The notes under the pieces: model-generated | Databases searched by the model: none | Seen by the model: only the letters and a program-made list of their open reading frames with translations | Told to the model about the DNA's origin: nothing | Assembly (NCBI GenBank): GCA_012519065.1 | Contig: JAAYQV010000018.1 | Location: forward strand, 1-45,841 | Reading direction: 5' to 3' | DNA from: Phytoplasma sp. | GTDB lineage: Bacteria; Bacillota_I; Bacilli_A; Acholeplasmatales; Acholeplasmataceae | Length of the DNA: 45,841 nt | Position numbers and translations under genes: made by a program | In this document: in pieces, positions 27,045 to 39,000 of the stretch | Layout: every line of letters begins with the position of its first letter | Numbering within the stretch: the first letter of the stretch is position 1

Positions 27045-28178
27045 ATGAGATTAAATGAACAACAAATAAAAGCCATCCAATCAGAAGAAAAAAACATTTT
27101 TCTTCTAGCCGGTGCAGGAACAGGAAAAACAACAGTTATCATCAAACGAGTCCAATATCTTATAGAAAAAAACATCCAACCTGATCAAATTTTAGTCTTA
27201 AGCTTTACAGAAGAAAGCGCAAAAGAGCTAACTAAAAGAATCAACAATCAAAACATTCAATCACAAACCTTTCATAGCTATTGTTTAAGTTGTTTGCCTA
27301 AAAAAGAAATTAGCACAAATCCACCAGGGTATACACAAAAAGAGAAACTAGATATTTCTAAATATAAAAACAGTCTGTTTAAGGGAAAAAAACCATATAG
27401 ATTCAATCAGTATCAACAACATTTAAAAAAAGAAAATAAGATAGATTTTGATGATATTCTATGGCTGTTTTTAAAACAAAAAACAACTAAAACATACACA
27501 TATATCTTTATCGATGAATTTCAAGATACCAATTTATTACAGTATGAGGTATTAAAAAAAATGACCAACTCAAAAACTTCTGTATTTGCTGTTGGCGATC
27601 CAGACCAAAGCATTTATGCATTTAGAGGATCAGAAATTACAATCATCAATCGTTTCATCAAAGAATATAAAGCCGAAATCTTTAAACTAACTCTAAATTA
27701 TCGTTCAACACCTAAAATCATCCATATAGCAAACAATCTTATTAAAAACAATAAACAAAGAATTGAAAAACAACTCATACCTACAAAAAAAACAACCGGT
27801 GACCTTCAAATCATAATAACTAAAAACGATGACTCTAAAATCATAGAAATCATCAAAAAAAACCAACATACAACTATTTTATATAGAAATTATCTAGATG
27901 TTATCCATCTTAAAAAAAGATTAAAAGAAACCTATTATACCAATTATCAACTGCTAACCATTCATGGCTCAAAAGGTTTAGAGTTTGACACTGTGGTTGT
28001 TATAGGTATCAATCAAATGTTAAAAACAGAATCAAAAAAAAGCCTAGAAGAAGAAAGAAGACTCTTATTTGTAGCTATTACAAGAGCAAAAAAGAATCTT
28101 TATCTTATTTCCAGTCATCATAATTTATTCATCCAAGAAATAAGAGATACTAAAATAAGGCTTAAAACCATCAAGTAA
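27045..28178 (+). CDS. Miniature UvrD-like SF1 helicase
   Basis: A 377-residue protein with the SF1A motifs of UvrD/PcrA: Q motif LNEQQIKAI, Walker A AGAGTGKTT (22-30), motif II DEFQD (157-161), motif III GDPDQSIYAFRG, motif IV NYRST, motif V TIHGSKGLEF (305-314), and motif VI EEERRLLFVAITRAK. It is about half the size of its neighbour PcrA. The missing length is in the regions that form subdomains 1B and 2B, and there is no Tudor-like tail. No frameshift or internal stop is seen, so it is compact and not broken. AGGTGA precedes the ATG. It may have arisen by duplication of pcrA, but divergence is large. Its DNA role is unknown. Confidence 0.85.
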   Translation: MRLNEQQIKAIQSEEKNIFLLAGAGTGKTTVIIKRVQYLIEKNIQPDQILVLSFTEESAKELTKRINNQNIQSQTFHSYCLSCLPKKEISTNPPGYTQKEKLDISKYKNSLFKGKKPYRFNQYQQHLKKENKIDFDDILWLFLKQKTTKTYTYIFIDEFQDTNLLQYEVLKKMTNSKTSVFAVGDPDQSIYAFRGSEITIINRFIKEYKAEIFKLTLNYRSTPKIIHIANNLIKNNKQRIEKQLIPTKKTTGDLQIIITKNDDSKIIEIIKKNQHTTILYRNYLDVIHLKKRLKETYYTNYQLLTIHGSKGLEFDTVVVIGINQMLKTESKKSLEEERRLLFVAITRAKKNLYLISSHHNLFIQEIRDTKIRLKTIK

Positions 28179-28190
28179 ACTTGTTAAATA

Positions 28191-28199
28191 TGTTATAAT
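28191..28199 (+). promoter_or_regulatory. Extended -10 promoter of ligA-uvrA
   Basis: TGTTATAAT fits TGNTATAAT. It is 18 bases before the ligA ATG, so the leader is very short. Confidence 0.65.
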
Positions 28200-28207
28200 A
28201 ACTTTAG

Positions 28208-33014
<4,807 letters not shown>

Positions 33015-33031
33015 AAGAAGGGGGTCCTTTT

Positions 33032-33550
33032 ATGAAAGATGATAAAAATAATCAAGACGAAAACCAATTAACAGAGGAAGATATTAAAAAACTGATGGAT
33101 GATTTACAAAATAACAAAAAAACACAAAAATTGATTGTACAATCATTTTTTAATCATCCTAACATGACCATAAGTTTTCTAATAAGTTATATGGTTAATT
33201 TGCTTGTTTTTGCTTCTGTTTCAGGCATATTAAATCAAATAACACCAACCATTCAATTAGAATGGACGTCATATTTCATAGGGGTGACCTTATTTAGCTT
33301 AATGGAATTTGTTATAAAAATTGTTTTATTAAGATTTTCATTAAGATGGGTAATATTTAGCTTGGGCATTATTTTTTTACTAACCAGGATCATTACACTA
33401 TATCTAACTAGTATCATTGTGCCAAACTTTAGCTTCATCAGTGTTTCAGGTTTATTAATATTCGCCATAAGTTTTACGGTAATAAAAAGCATTTTAAAAG
33501 CATATGCAAAAAAATATCATATAGCAGATTATTTAAGAAGAGGTAAATAA
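33032..33550 (+). CDS. Four-helix membrane protein, unknown
   Basis: A 172-residue protein. The first 40 residues are acidic and soluble (TEEDIKKLMDDLQ), then four transmembrane helices follow at about 46-68, 79-102, 104-130 and 134-157, ending in a basic tail (YLRRGK). I do not recognise a family. It lies between uvrA (17 bases) and hprK (one base), with an AAGGGGGT ribosome binding site. In Bacillus small membrane genes (yvlC, yvlD) also precede hprK, so a distant link is possible but not shown. Confidence 0.7.
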   Translation: MKDDKNNQDENQLTEEDIKKLMDDLQNNKKTQKLIVQSFFNHPNMTISFLISYMVNLLVFASVSGILNQITPTIQLEWTSYFIGVTLFSLMEFVIKIVLLRFSLRWVIFSLGIIFLLTRIITLYLTSIIVPNFSFISVSGLLIFAISFTVIKSILKAYAKKYHIADYLRRGK

Positions 33551-33551
33551 A

Positions 33552-34496
33552 ATGAAAAACTCAATTGTAATCAAAAAATTAGCAAAAGACTTAGATTTAG
33601 AAGTCCTTGCAGGAGAAACCGGATTAAACAGAAAAGTTTCAGCTGAAATGCTTAACAGACCTGGGGTAGAGCTTGCTGGTTTTTATGATTTTTACGATCA
33701 AGAAAGAATTTTACTCATAGGAAGTAAAGAAGCATCGTTTTTAAAACTATTTTCTCCACACATTCAAAAAGAACGCGTCGACAGAATCGTTCAAGAACAA
33801 CCGCCAGCAATTGTTTTTTCACATAACGTAGAAGTTCCGCAAGATTTTATCGATGCAGGAAACCTTTATGAAGTTCCTATTTTAAAAAGCACTTTAAGAA
33901 CAACCCCTTTAAATAGTAAACTATATAGCTACCTTCATAGTGGACTTGCGCCACGAATGAGTATTCATGGCGTATTAGTAGATATACATGGACTAGGCAC
34001 TTTAATTATTGGACGTTCTGGTATTGGTAAAAGTGAAACAGCGCTTGAACTTATAAAAAGAGGACATATTCTAATTAGTGATGATAGAGTGGATGTTTTT
34101 GAAACATCACCAGGTGTACTTATAGGAAACGCCCCTAAAATCTTAGAAAGATATATTGAAATCAGAGGCATTGGGATTGTAGATATTGTATCTATGTTTG
34201 GGGCAGGATCTTACCGTGAAAATAAAAAAATTAGGCTAGTTGTAGAATTAGAACATTGGAAAAAAGATAAAGTTTACGATAGATTAGGGCTTGAAACAGA
34301 AACAGTTAAATATTTTAACACCGAAATACCAAAAGTGGTCATTCCTATTTTACCTGGTAGAAACGTCGCAACTTTAGTAGAAAGTGCTGCGATGAATCAA
34401 AAACTAAAATATTTAGGACATAATGCAGCCTTAGATTTAACCGAAGCAGTTGCTAAAGCAGCGATGGGTCAAGGAGAAGAAGACGATGATGAATAA
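33552..34496 (+). CDS. hprK: HPr kinase/phosphorylase
   Basis: A 314-residue bifunctional enzyme that phosphorylates Ser46 of HPr and removes it again, the switch of catabolite control in low-GC Gram-positives. The P-loop is GRSGIGKSE (about 153-161), followed by ISDDRVDVFE. The HprK signature is EIRGIGIVDIVSMFGAG. The C-terminal helix LVESAAMNQKLKYLGHNAA is present. Starts one base after the preceding stop. It overlaps the lgt fusion by 11 bases, and the hprK-lgt order is as in Bacillus. Confidence 0.97.
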   Translation: MKNSIVIKKLAKDLDLEVLAGETGLNRKVSAEMLNRPGVELAGFYDFYDQERILLIGSKEASFLKLFSPHIQKERVDRIVQEQPPAIVFSHNVEVPQDFIDAGNLYEVPILKSTLRTTPLNSKLYSYLHSGLAPRMSIHGVLVDIHGLGTLIIGRSGIGKSETALELIKRGHILISDDRVDVFETSPGVLIGNAPKILERYIEIRGIGIVDIVSMFGAGSYRENKKIRLVVELEHWKKDKVYDRLGLETETVKYFNTEIPKVVIPILPGRNVATLVESAAMNQKLKYLGHNAALDLTEAVAKAAMGQGEEDDDE

Positions 34497-36012
34497 AATA
34501 AAAAAATTTTATGAAAGAAAACCAGGGATTATCATATTGATTAGTTTTATCTTCATCTTTGCTCTTTTATTAATATGGGCCACAGCTGGACAAAAAGCAC
34601 CATATAACCCTAATATAATAGAGTTGGGAAGTTTAACGATTGCGTGGTATGCCATTTTTATTCTTACAGGCATAGGGTTTGCGGCAGTATTAGGATTACA
34701 AGAATTTAAAAAAGCTGGAATTAAAACCGAACTACTTCTTGATGGATTATTATATTCTGTGCCAATTGCTATATTAGGGGCAAGACTATGGTTTGTTATT
34801 TTTAATCCTGGAACTAACTTCTTTGCCTTTTTAGACGGCGGACTAGCTATTCATGGGGCGATTATCGCAACATTTGTTTTTCTCATATTTTTCACAAAAT
34901 GGAAAAAAATATCCTACTGGTTTGTTCTAGATGTTGTGGCGCCAGGCTTTTTAATCGGACAAGCCCTTGGTCGATGGGGCAACTTTATGAACCAAGAGTT
35001 ATATGGAAAAGCAGTCAACAGTTTAAACTGGTTACCACCCTTTATTAGAGAACAAATGTTTATTAATGGCTCTTATAGACAACCAACCTTTCTTTATGAA
35101 AGTCTATGGAATCTTGTAGGGCTAGCAATCGTTATTGTTTTAAGAAAAAAGAAAATATTTAAATTAGGAGATATTTTATCCTTTTACTTAGTATGGTATG
35201 GATCAGGAAGAATTGTCACAGAATCCTTACGATTACAATCAGGAGTTAGTGAACCTTTAATGTTTTTAGGAATGTCTGTTTCTATCTTAACTTCAGTTGC
35301 ATTGATTCTAACAGGAATAGGCTTAGCAATAGGTAGAAGAATAGCATATAAGAGTTTGCCTTATTATACCGATTTTGGGCAAAAGGCCATGATATTTGAT
35401 GTTGATGGAACGCTTCTTGATACACAAAAAATCATTATTGAATCATTTGAATATGCATTTAAAAAAGAACTACCGGATATCAAACTTACACAGGAAGATA
35501 AAATTAGTTTCATCGGACCAACCTTAAAACAAACATTTGAAAACTACACAGATGATCCGGTTAAAATAGAAAAACTTATCCAAACATATAGAGACTATAA
35601 TAAAAAGGTTCACAGTGAAGGTGTTAAAGCGTTTGAACATGCAGAAAAAACCTTAATTACGTTAAAAAAACAAGGCATTAAATTAGCTATCGTAAGTTCA
35701 AAAATAAAAAAAATGGTTGAAGAAGGCTTAAAACAAAACAACCTTTTACAATATTTTGATGTTTTAGTTTGTGCAGATGATGTCACTAACCACAAACCAC
35801 ATCCAGAACCATTACTTAAGGCAATGACTCAATTAAACACAGTCATTGAGTCAACTATTTACATTGGAGACCACCCATATGATATTATTGCTGCTAAAAG
35901 AGCGGGCATGAAATCATGTTTAGTTGAATATAGTGCGCATTTAAACAAGGCATTAAAAGAAAACCCAGATTATGTGATAGAAAGTCTAGACCAAGCGGTC
36001 TATTTAATCTAA
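34486..36012 (+). CDS. lgt: Lgt-HAD phosphatase fusion (prolipoprotein diacylglyceryl transferase + PpaX-like)
   Basis: One 508-residue ORF. Residues 1 to about 290 are the membrane enzyme Lgt, which moves diacylglycerol from phosphatidylglycerol to the lipobox cysteine of prolipoproteins: AIHGAI (His near 123), GRWGNFMNQELYG from 162, PTFLYES and WYGSGRIVTESLR. From Met302 a cytosolic HAD phosphatase follows: MIFDVDGTLLDT (nucleophile), IVSSK (motif II), HKPHPEP (motif III) and YIGDHPYD (motif IV), as in the pyrophosphatase PpaX. In Bacillus lgt and ppaX are neighbouring separate genes after hprK. The listed 34450 start is too early; AAGGAG points to ATG 34486. Confidence 0.93.
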   Translation: MMNKIKKFYERKPGIIILISFIFIFALLLIWATAGQKAPYNPNIIELGSLTIAWYAIFILTGIGFAAVLGLQEFKKAGIKTELLLDGLLYSVPIAILGARLWFVIFNPGTNFFAFLDGGLAIHGAIIATFVFLIFFTKWKKISYWFVLDVVAPGFLIGQALGRWGNFMNQELYGKAVNSLNWLPPFIREQMFINGSYRQPTFLYESLWNLVGLAIVIVLRKKKIFKLGDILSFYLVWYGSGRIVTESLRLQSGVSEPLMFLGMSVSILTSVALILTGIGLAIGRRIAYKSLPYYTDFGQKAMIFDVDGTLLDTQKIIIESFEYAFKKELPDIKLTQEDKISFIGPTLKQTFENYTDDPVKIEKLIQTYRDYNKKVHSEGVKAFEHAEKTLITLKKQGIKLAIVSSKIKKMVEEGLKQNNLLQYFDVLVCADDVTNHKPHPEPLLKAMTQLNTVIESTIYIGDHPYDIIAAKRAGMKSCLVEYSAHLNKALKENPDYVIESLDQAVYLI

Positions 36013-36027
36013 GAAAGAAGAAAAAAG

Positions 36028-36933
36028 ATGTATGATATTTTAATTATTGGTGCAGGTCCTGCGGGGATGACAGCAGGAATTTATGCCAAACGCGCAAATT
36101 TAAAAGTAGCTATCATAGAAAAAATGGCTCCTGGAGGACAATTAATCAACACATCTGAAATAGAAAACTATCCTGGATATACCAAAATGAGTGGAACAGA
36201 ACTAGCTTTAAAAATGTTTGAACATACCAGGGAAATTGGCGTTGAAACTATTTTTGATGAAGTCATTAATGTGATAGATTTAGGAAAAACAAAACAAGTC
36301 GTCACAGAAAGGCAAACACTTGAAACAAAAACAATTCTTATCGCAACCGGGACTAACCCAAGAATGTTAAATGTAGAAAACGAAGATAAGTTTGCTAGCA
36401 ACGGCATCAGTTGGTGTGCTATTTGTGATGGGCCCTTATATAAAGACAAAAAAGTTGCAGTTATAGGTGGTGGGAATAGTGCGGTTGAAGAAGCCTCATA
36501 TTTAGCTACTTTAGCAAAAGAAGTCACAATCATTCAAAACCTAGATCATCTAACAGCAGATAAAAAAGCACAAGACATTTTAAAAAAAGCTAAAAATGTC
36601 AACTATCTTTTAAACGCAAAAGTCATAAAATTCAATGGTGAAGATAAATTAGAAAGCCTTACAGTTCAAACTTTAGATCAATCAATGGTACTTAATGTAG
36701 ATGGTGTTTTTGAATATATAGGGCTAATACCAGTAACCAAGATGTTTGAAAGTTTAAACATTACCAATCAACAAGGATACATCATTACAAACGAAAAAAT
36801 GGAAACCAATCAGCCAGGTATATATGCTGCTGGTGATGTGATTCAAAAACAAATTAGACAAGTAGTCACCGCAACCTCGGATGGGGCTATTGCGGTTCAA
36901 AATATCATTAAGTATTTAGAAACGTGGGATTAA
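36028..36933 (+). CDS. trxB: Thioredoxin reductase
   Basis: A 301-residue flavoprotein that reduces thioredoxin with NADPH. The FAD site is GAGPAGMTAG at residues 8-17. The redox pair is CAIC (Cys130, Cys133) in WCAICDG. The NADPH-binding loop is GGGNSAVEEA, and the C-terminal FAD motif is YAAGDVIQKQIRQVVTA. The length is a little short of the usual roughly 315. It sits between the Lgt fusion and whiA; in Bacillus trxB also lies close upstream of whiA. Confidence 0.96.
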   Translation: MYDILIIGAGPAGMTAGIYAKRANLKVAIIEKMAPGGQLINTSEIENYPGYTKMSGTELALKMFEHTREIGVETIFDEVINVIDLGKTKQVVTERQTLETKTILIATGTNPRMLNVENEDKFASNGISWCAICDGPLYKDKKVAVIGGGNSAVEEASYLATLAKEVTIIQNLDHLTADKKAQDILKKAKNVNYLLNAKVIKFNGEDKLESLTVQTLDQSMVLNVDGVFEYIGLIPVTKMFESLNITNQQGYIITNEKMETNQPGIYAAGDVIQKQIRQVVTATSDGAIAVQNIIKYLETWD

Positions 36934-36934
36934 A

Positions 36935-37876
36935 ATGTCGTTTGCAAAAATGGTAAAAGAAGAGTTATCAACTTTAAATCGACCGCAAGATGAGCAACTA
37001 GCTGAGCTAGCTGCTTTTATGCATTTAAACGTTGAATTAGAAATCAAAAACCAAAAAAAAACATTATGGTTTAAAACAACCAACGCTACAGTGGCTAGAC
37101 GTTTTTTAACTTTGGCAAAAAATCTTTATCATATAGAGTCTACCTTGATGACTGCCCAAGAACATAATTTTCAAATTAAAAACACCATTTTTGTAGGAAT
37201 AGAAGAAAAAGTAGATCTTATTTTATCAGAACACGATATCATGAGTGATCATGGGAGTGTTGAATTACTAACAAGAACCATCGAAACTAAAACCGCTTAT
37301 TTAAGGGGTTGTTTCCTTGTTTCAGGTTCTGTTAATGACCCTAAAACTGCCGAATATCACTTAGAAATATATAGCGATAATCCACAAAAAATCATTTTCA
37401 TTCAACGTTTGATTAACGAATTTAATTTAAACGCAAAAATCATTCAACGAAGAAAAGGATATATCGTGTACTTAAAAGAAGCTGAGGCAATTGCTGATTT
37501 TCTAAGATACATAGGAGCATTAGAAACGGTTTTCTTATATGATGATATTAGAATTAAAAGAGATTTTAACAATTCAATTAATCGGGTGATGAACTGTGAA
37601 ATTGCTAATGAAAAAAAAGTCATTCAAGCCTCACTAGATCAAATCAACGATATTGAACTGATAGAAAAAAGCATTAAACTAGAAAATCTAGGAGAAAAAA
37701 TTAATCAAATTATTTTTTTAAGAAAAGAATATCCAGAATTAAGTCTCCAAGAATTAACCGAAAAATATCAAGAACATTTTAAAGAAACTATCTCTAAATC
37801 TGGCATTAATCATAGACTAAAAAGAATCAAAGAAATAGCCGATCAAATCAGAGGAGGAGAATATCATGATAAATAG
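36935..37876 (+). CDS. whiA: DNA-binding protein WhiA
   Basis: A 313-residue protein with the WhiA layout: a conserved start (SFAKMVKEELS), a degenerate LAGLIDADG-like core (LRGCFLVSGSVNDPKTAEYHLE), and a C-terminal helix-turn-helix (ELTEKYQEHFKETISKSGINHRLKRI). WhiA affects chromosome segregation and cell division in Firmicutes. It starts one base after trxB. The Bacillus neighbours yvcJ (rapZ) and yvcK between trxB and whiA are missing here. It overlaps acpS by 11 bases. Confidence 0.95.
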   Translation: MSFAKMVKEELSTLNRPQDEQLAELAAFMHLNVELEIKNQKKTLWFKTTNATVARRFLTLAKNLYHIESTLMTAQEHNFQIKNTIFVGIEEKVDLILSEHDIMSDHGSVELLTRTIETKTAYLRGCFLVSGSVNDPKTAEYHLEIYSDNPQKIIFIQRLINEFNLNAKIIQRRKGYIVYLKEAEAIADFLRYIGALETVFLYDDIRIKRDFNNSINRVMNCEIANEKKVIQASLDQINDIELIEKSIKLENLGEKINQIIFLRKEYPELSLQELTEKYQEHFKETISKSGINHRLKRIKEIADQIRGGEYHDK

Positions 37877-38225
37877 TGATATAGGCATTGATCTAGTAGA
37901 AATCAAAAGATTAGAAACCATCGGCATAGAAAAGTTAGCACAAAGAATATTATCTGAAAAAGAATGGCAAGAGTATCAAAAAATCAACCATCCAAATCGA
38001 AAAAAAAGCTATTTAGCAGGAAGATTTGCTGCAAAAGAAGCTATCTTTAAAGCGTTTAAGAAAGGTGATTTAACAAACAACTACAAAGATTTCTCTATTT
38101 TAAATGATATATCGGGTGCTCCTTATGTTTCATCTGATAAATTCAAACAGATAGAAATCAAAATATCAATAACGCACACAGAGGCATATGCAGCGGCATT
38201 TGTTATATTAATTCATAAGGATTAA
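37866..38225 (+). CDS. acpS: Holo-[acyl-carrier-protein] synthase
   Basis: A 119-residue enzyme that attaches 4'-phosphopantetheine from CoA to acyl carrier protein. IGIDLVEIKRLE gives the Mg-binding aspartate near the start, and GRFAAKEAIFKAF holds the catalytic Glu/Lys. ISITHTEAYAAAFV ends it. GAGGAG precedes the ATG inside whiA. It implies an ACP elsewhere, in line with lipid synthesis in this organism. Confidence 0.95.
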   Translation: MINSDIGIDLVEIKRLETIGIEKLAQRILSEKEWQEYQKINHPNRKKSYLAGRFAAKEAIFKAFKKGDLTNNYKDFSILNDISGAPYVSSDKFKQIEIKISITHTEAYAAAFVILIHKD

Positions 38226-38226
38226 C

Positions 38227-38255
38227 TTGTAATTTAAAGGTATTTTCGTTATAAT
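38227..38255 (+). promoter_or_regulatory. Promoter of the 224-aa membrane protein gene
   Basis: TTGTAA (38227-38232), a 17-base spacer, and TATAAT (38250-38255). Unlike most promoters here it has a recognisable -35 and no TG before the -10. Confidence 0.7.
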
Positions 38256-38285
38256 ATGATGGTGTAAAGAATAGGAAGTGGAAAA

Positions 38286-38960
38286 ATGGCAAGAGTCAAT
38301 AAACCTAAAAACAATAATAAAAAAAGAACAAACCAACCATTAAATAAAGAAATTAAGAAAGCAAATGTCGTCGTTCAAGAAGAAAGCCCTAAGGGAGAAG
38401 CGTTCTTTAAAGTTGTTTTATGGTTAATGTTAGCAGCATTTTTAGCAGCAGCAACATGGTTAACCGTACAAACAATTATTAACAATAAACCAAAAGATGA
38501 ATTTGCATCAGAAATGTATATTACCAATGATGATTTAAATACCATTGCAACAGAAGAAGCTTACAAAAGTTCAGATAATTTAAGTAAAAATTTAAAAAAA
38601 GCATTTACAAAAAAATTAGACGTATACATATATTTTTATGACAGCACACTAACTGAAGGAACAAAATACCAAGATGAAAACAAAAAAGTCATTAAAGAAA
38701 TGTGGAAAAATGTCAAAGTAGAAGAAGATAAAGTTGGAGATGTGGAATTTAACTTTTATTACTTTGAGGGATTTGCTATCTTCTTTTTAGATATATCAAC
38801 TGACGAAGAAATCAATTTAGCAGGATTTGAAGAAGCAAACACCAGCAATGCAAAACCTTATTTGGGAGAAATCATTTTTAAAGAAGAATCAGCTCAACTT
38901 CATAAAGGAAAAGCTGTAAAACCGTTACTAGACAGATTATTAGAAACAGTTCAAAAATAA
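38286..38960 (+). CDS. Single-pass membrane protein, unknown
   Basis: A 224-residue protein. A very basic, Asn/Lys-rich N-terminal 30 residues precede one transmembrane helix at about 42-65 (WLMLAAFLAAATWLTV). By the positive-inside rule the remaining 155 residues should be outside. That part has a beta-alpha order (LDVYIYFYDS, then a helix, FAIFFLDIS, and LGEIIFKEE before a C-terminal helix) that loosely recalls a thioredoxin fold, but there is no cysteine at all. No family is recognised. It has its own promoter and terminator. Confidence 0.7.
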   Translation: MARVNKPKNNNKKRTNQPLNKEIKKANVVVQEESPKGEAFFKVVLWLMLAAFLAAATWLTVQTIINNKPKDEFASEMYITNDDLNTIATEEAYKSSDNLSKNLKKAFTKKLDVYIYFYDSTLTEGTKYQDENKKVIKEMWKNVKVEEDKVGDVEFNFYYFEGFAIFFLDISTDEEINLAGFEEANTSNAKPYLGEIIFKEESAQLHKGKAVKPLLDRLLETVQK

Positions 38961-38981
38961 AAAGGGTTGATACCCTTTTTT
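38959..38981 (+). terminator. Terminator between 224-aa protein and tex
   Basis: AAAAAGGGT, loop TGAT, ACCCTTTTT and another T. The tex ribosome binding site follows within 10 bases, leaving no room for a tex promoter after the hairpin. Confidence 0.82.
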
Positions 38982-39000
38982 AAATATAGAGGTGTATAAA

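Noticed and set aside
36168-36533. 121-aa minus-strand ORF inside trxB
   Set aside because: Antisense to a well-conserved flavoprotein region; no recognisable domain and no promoter.
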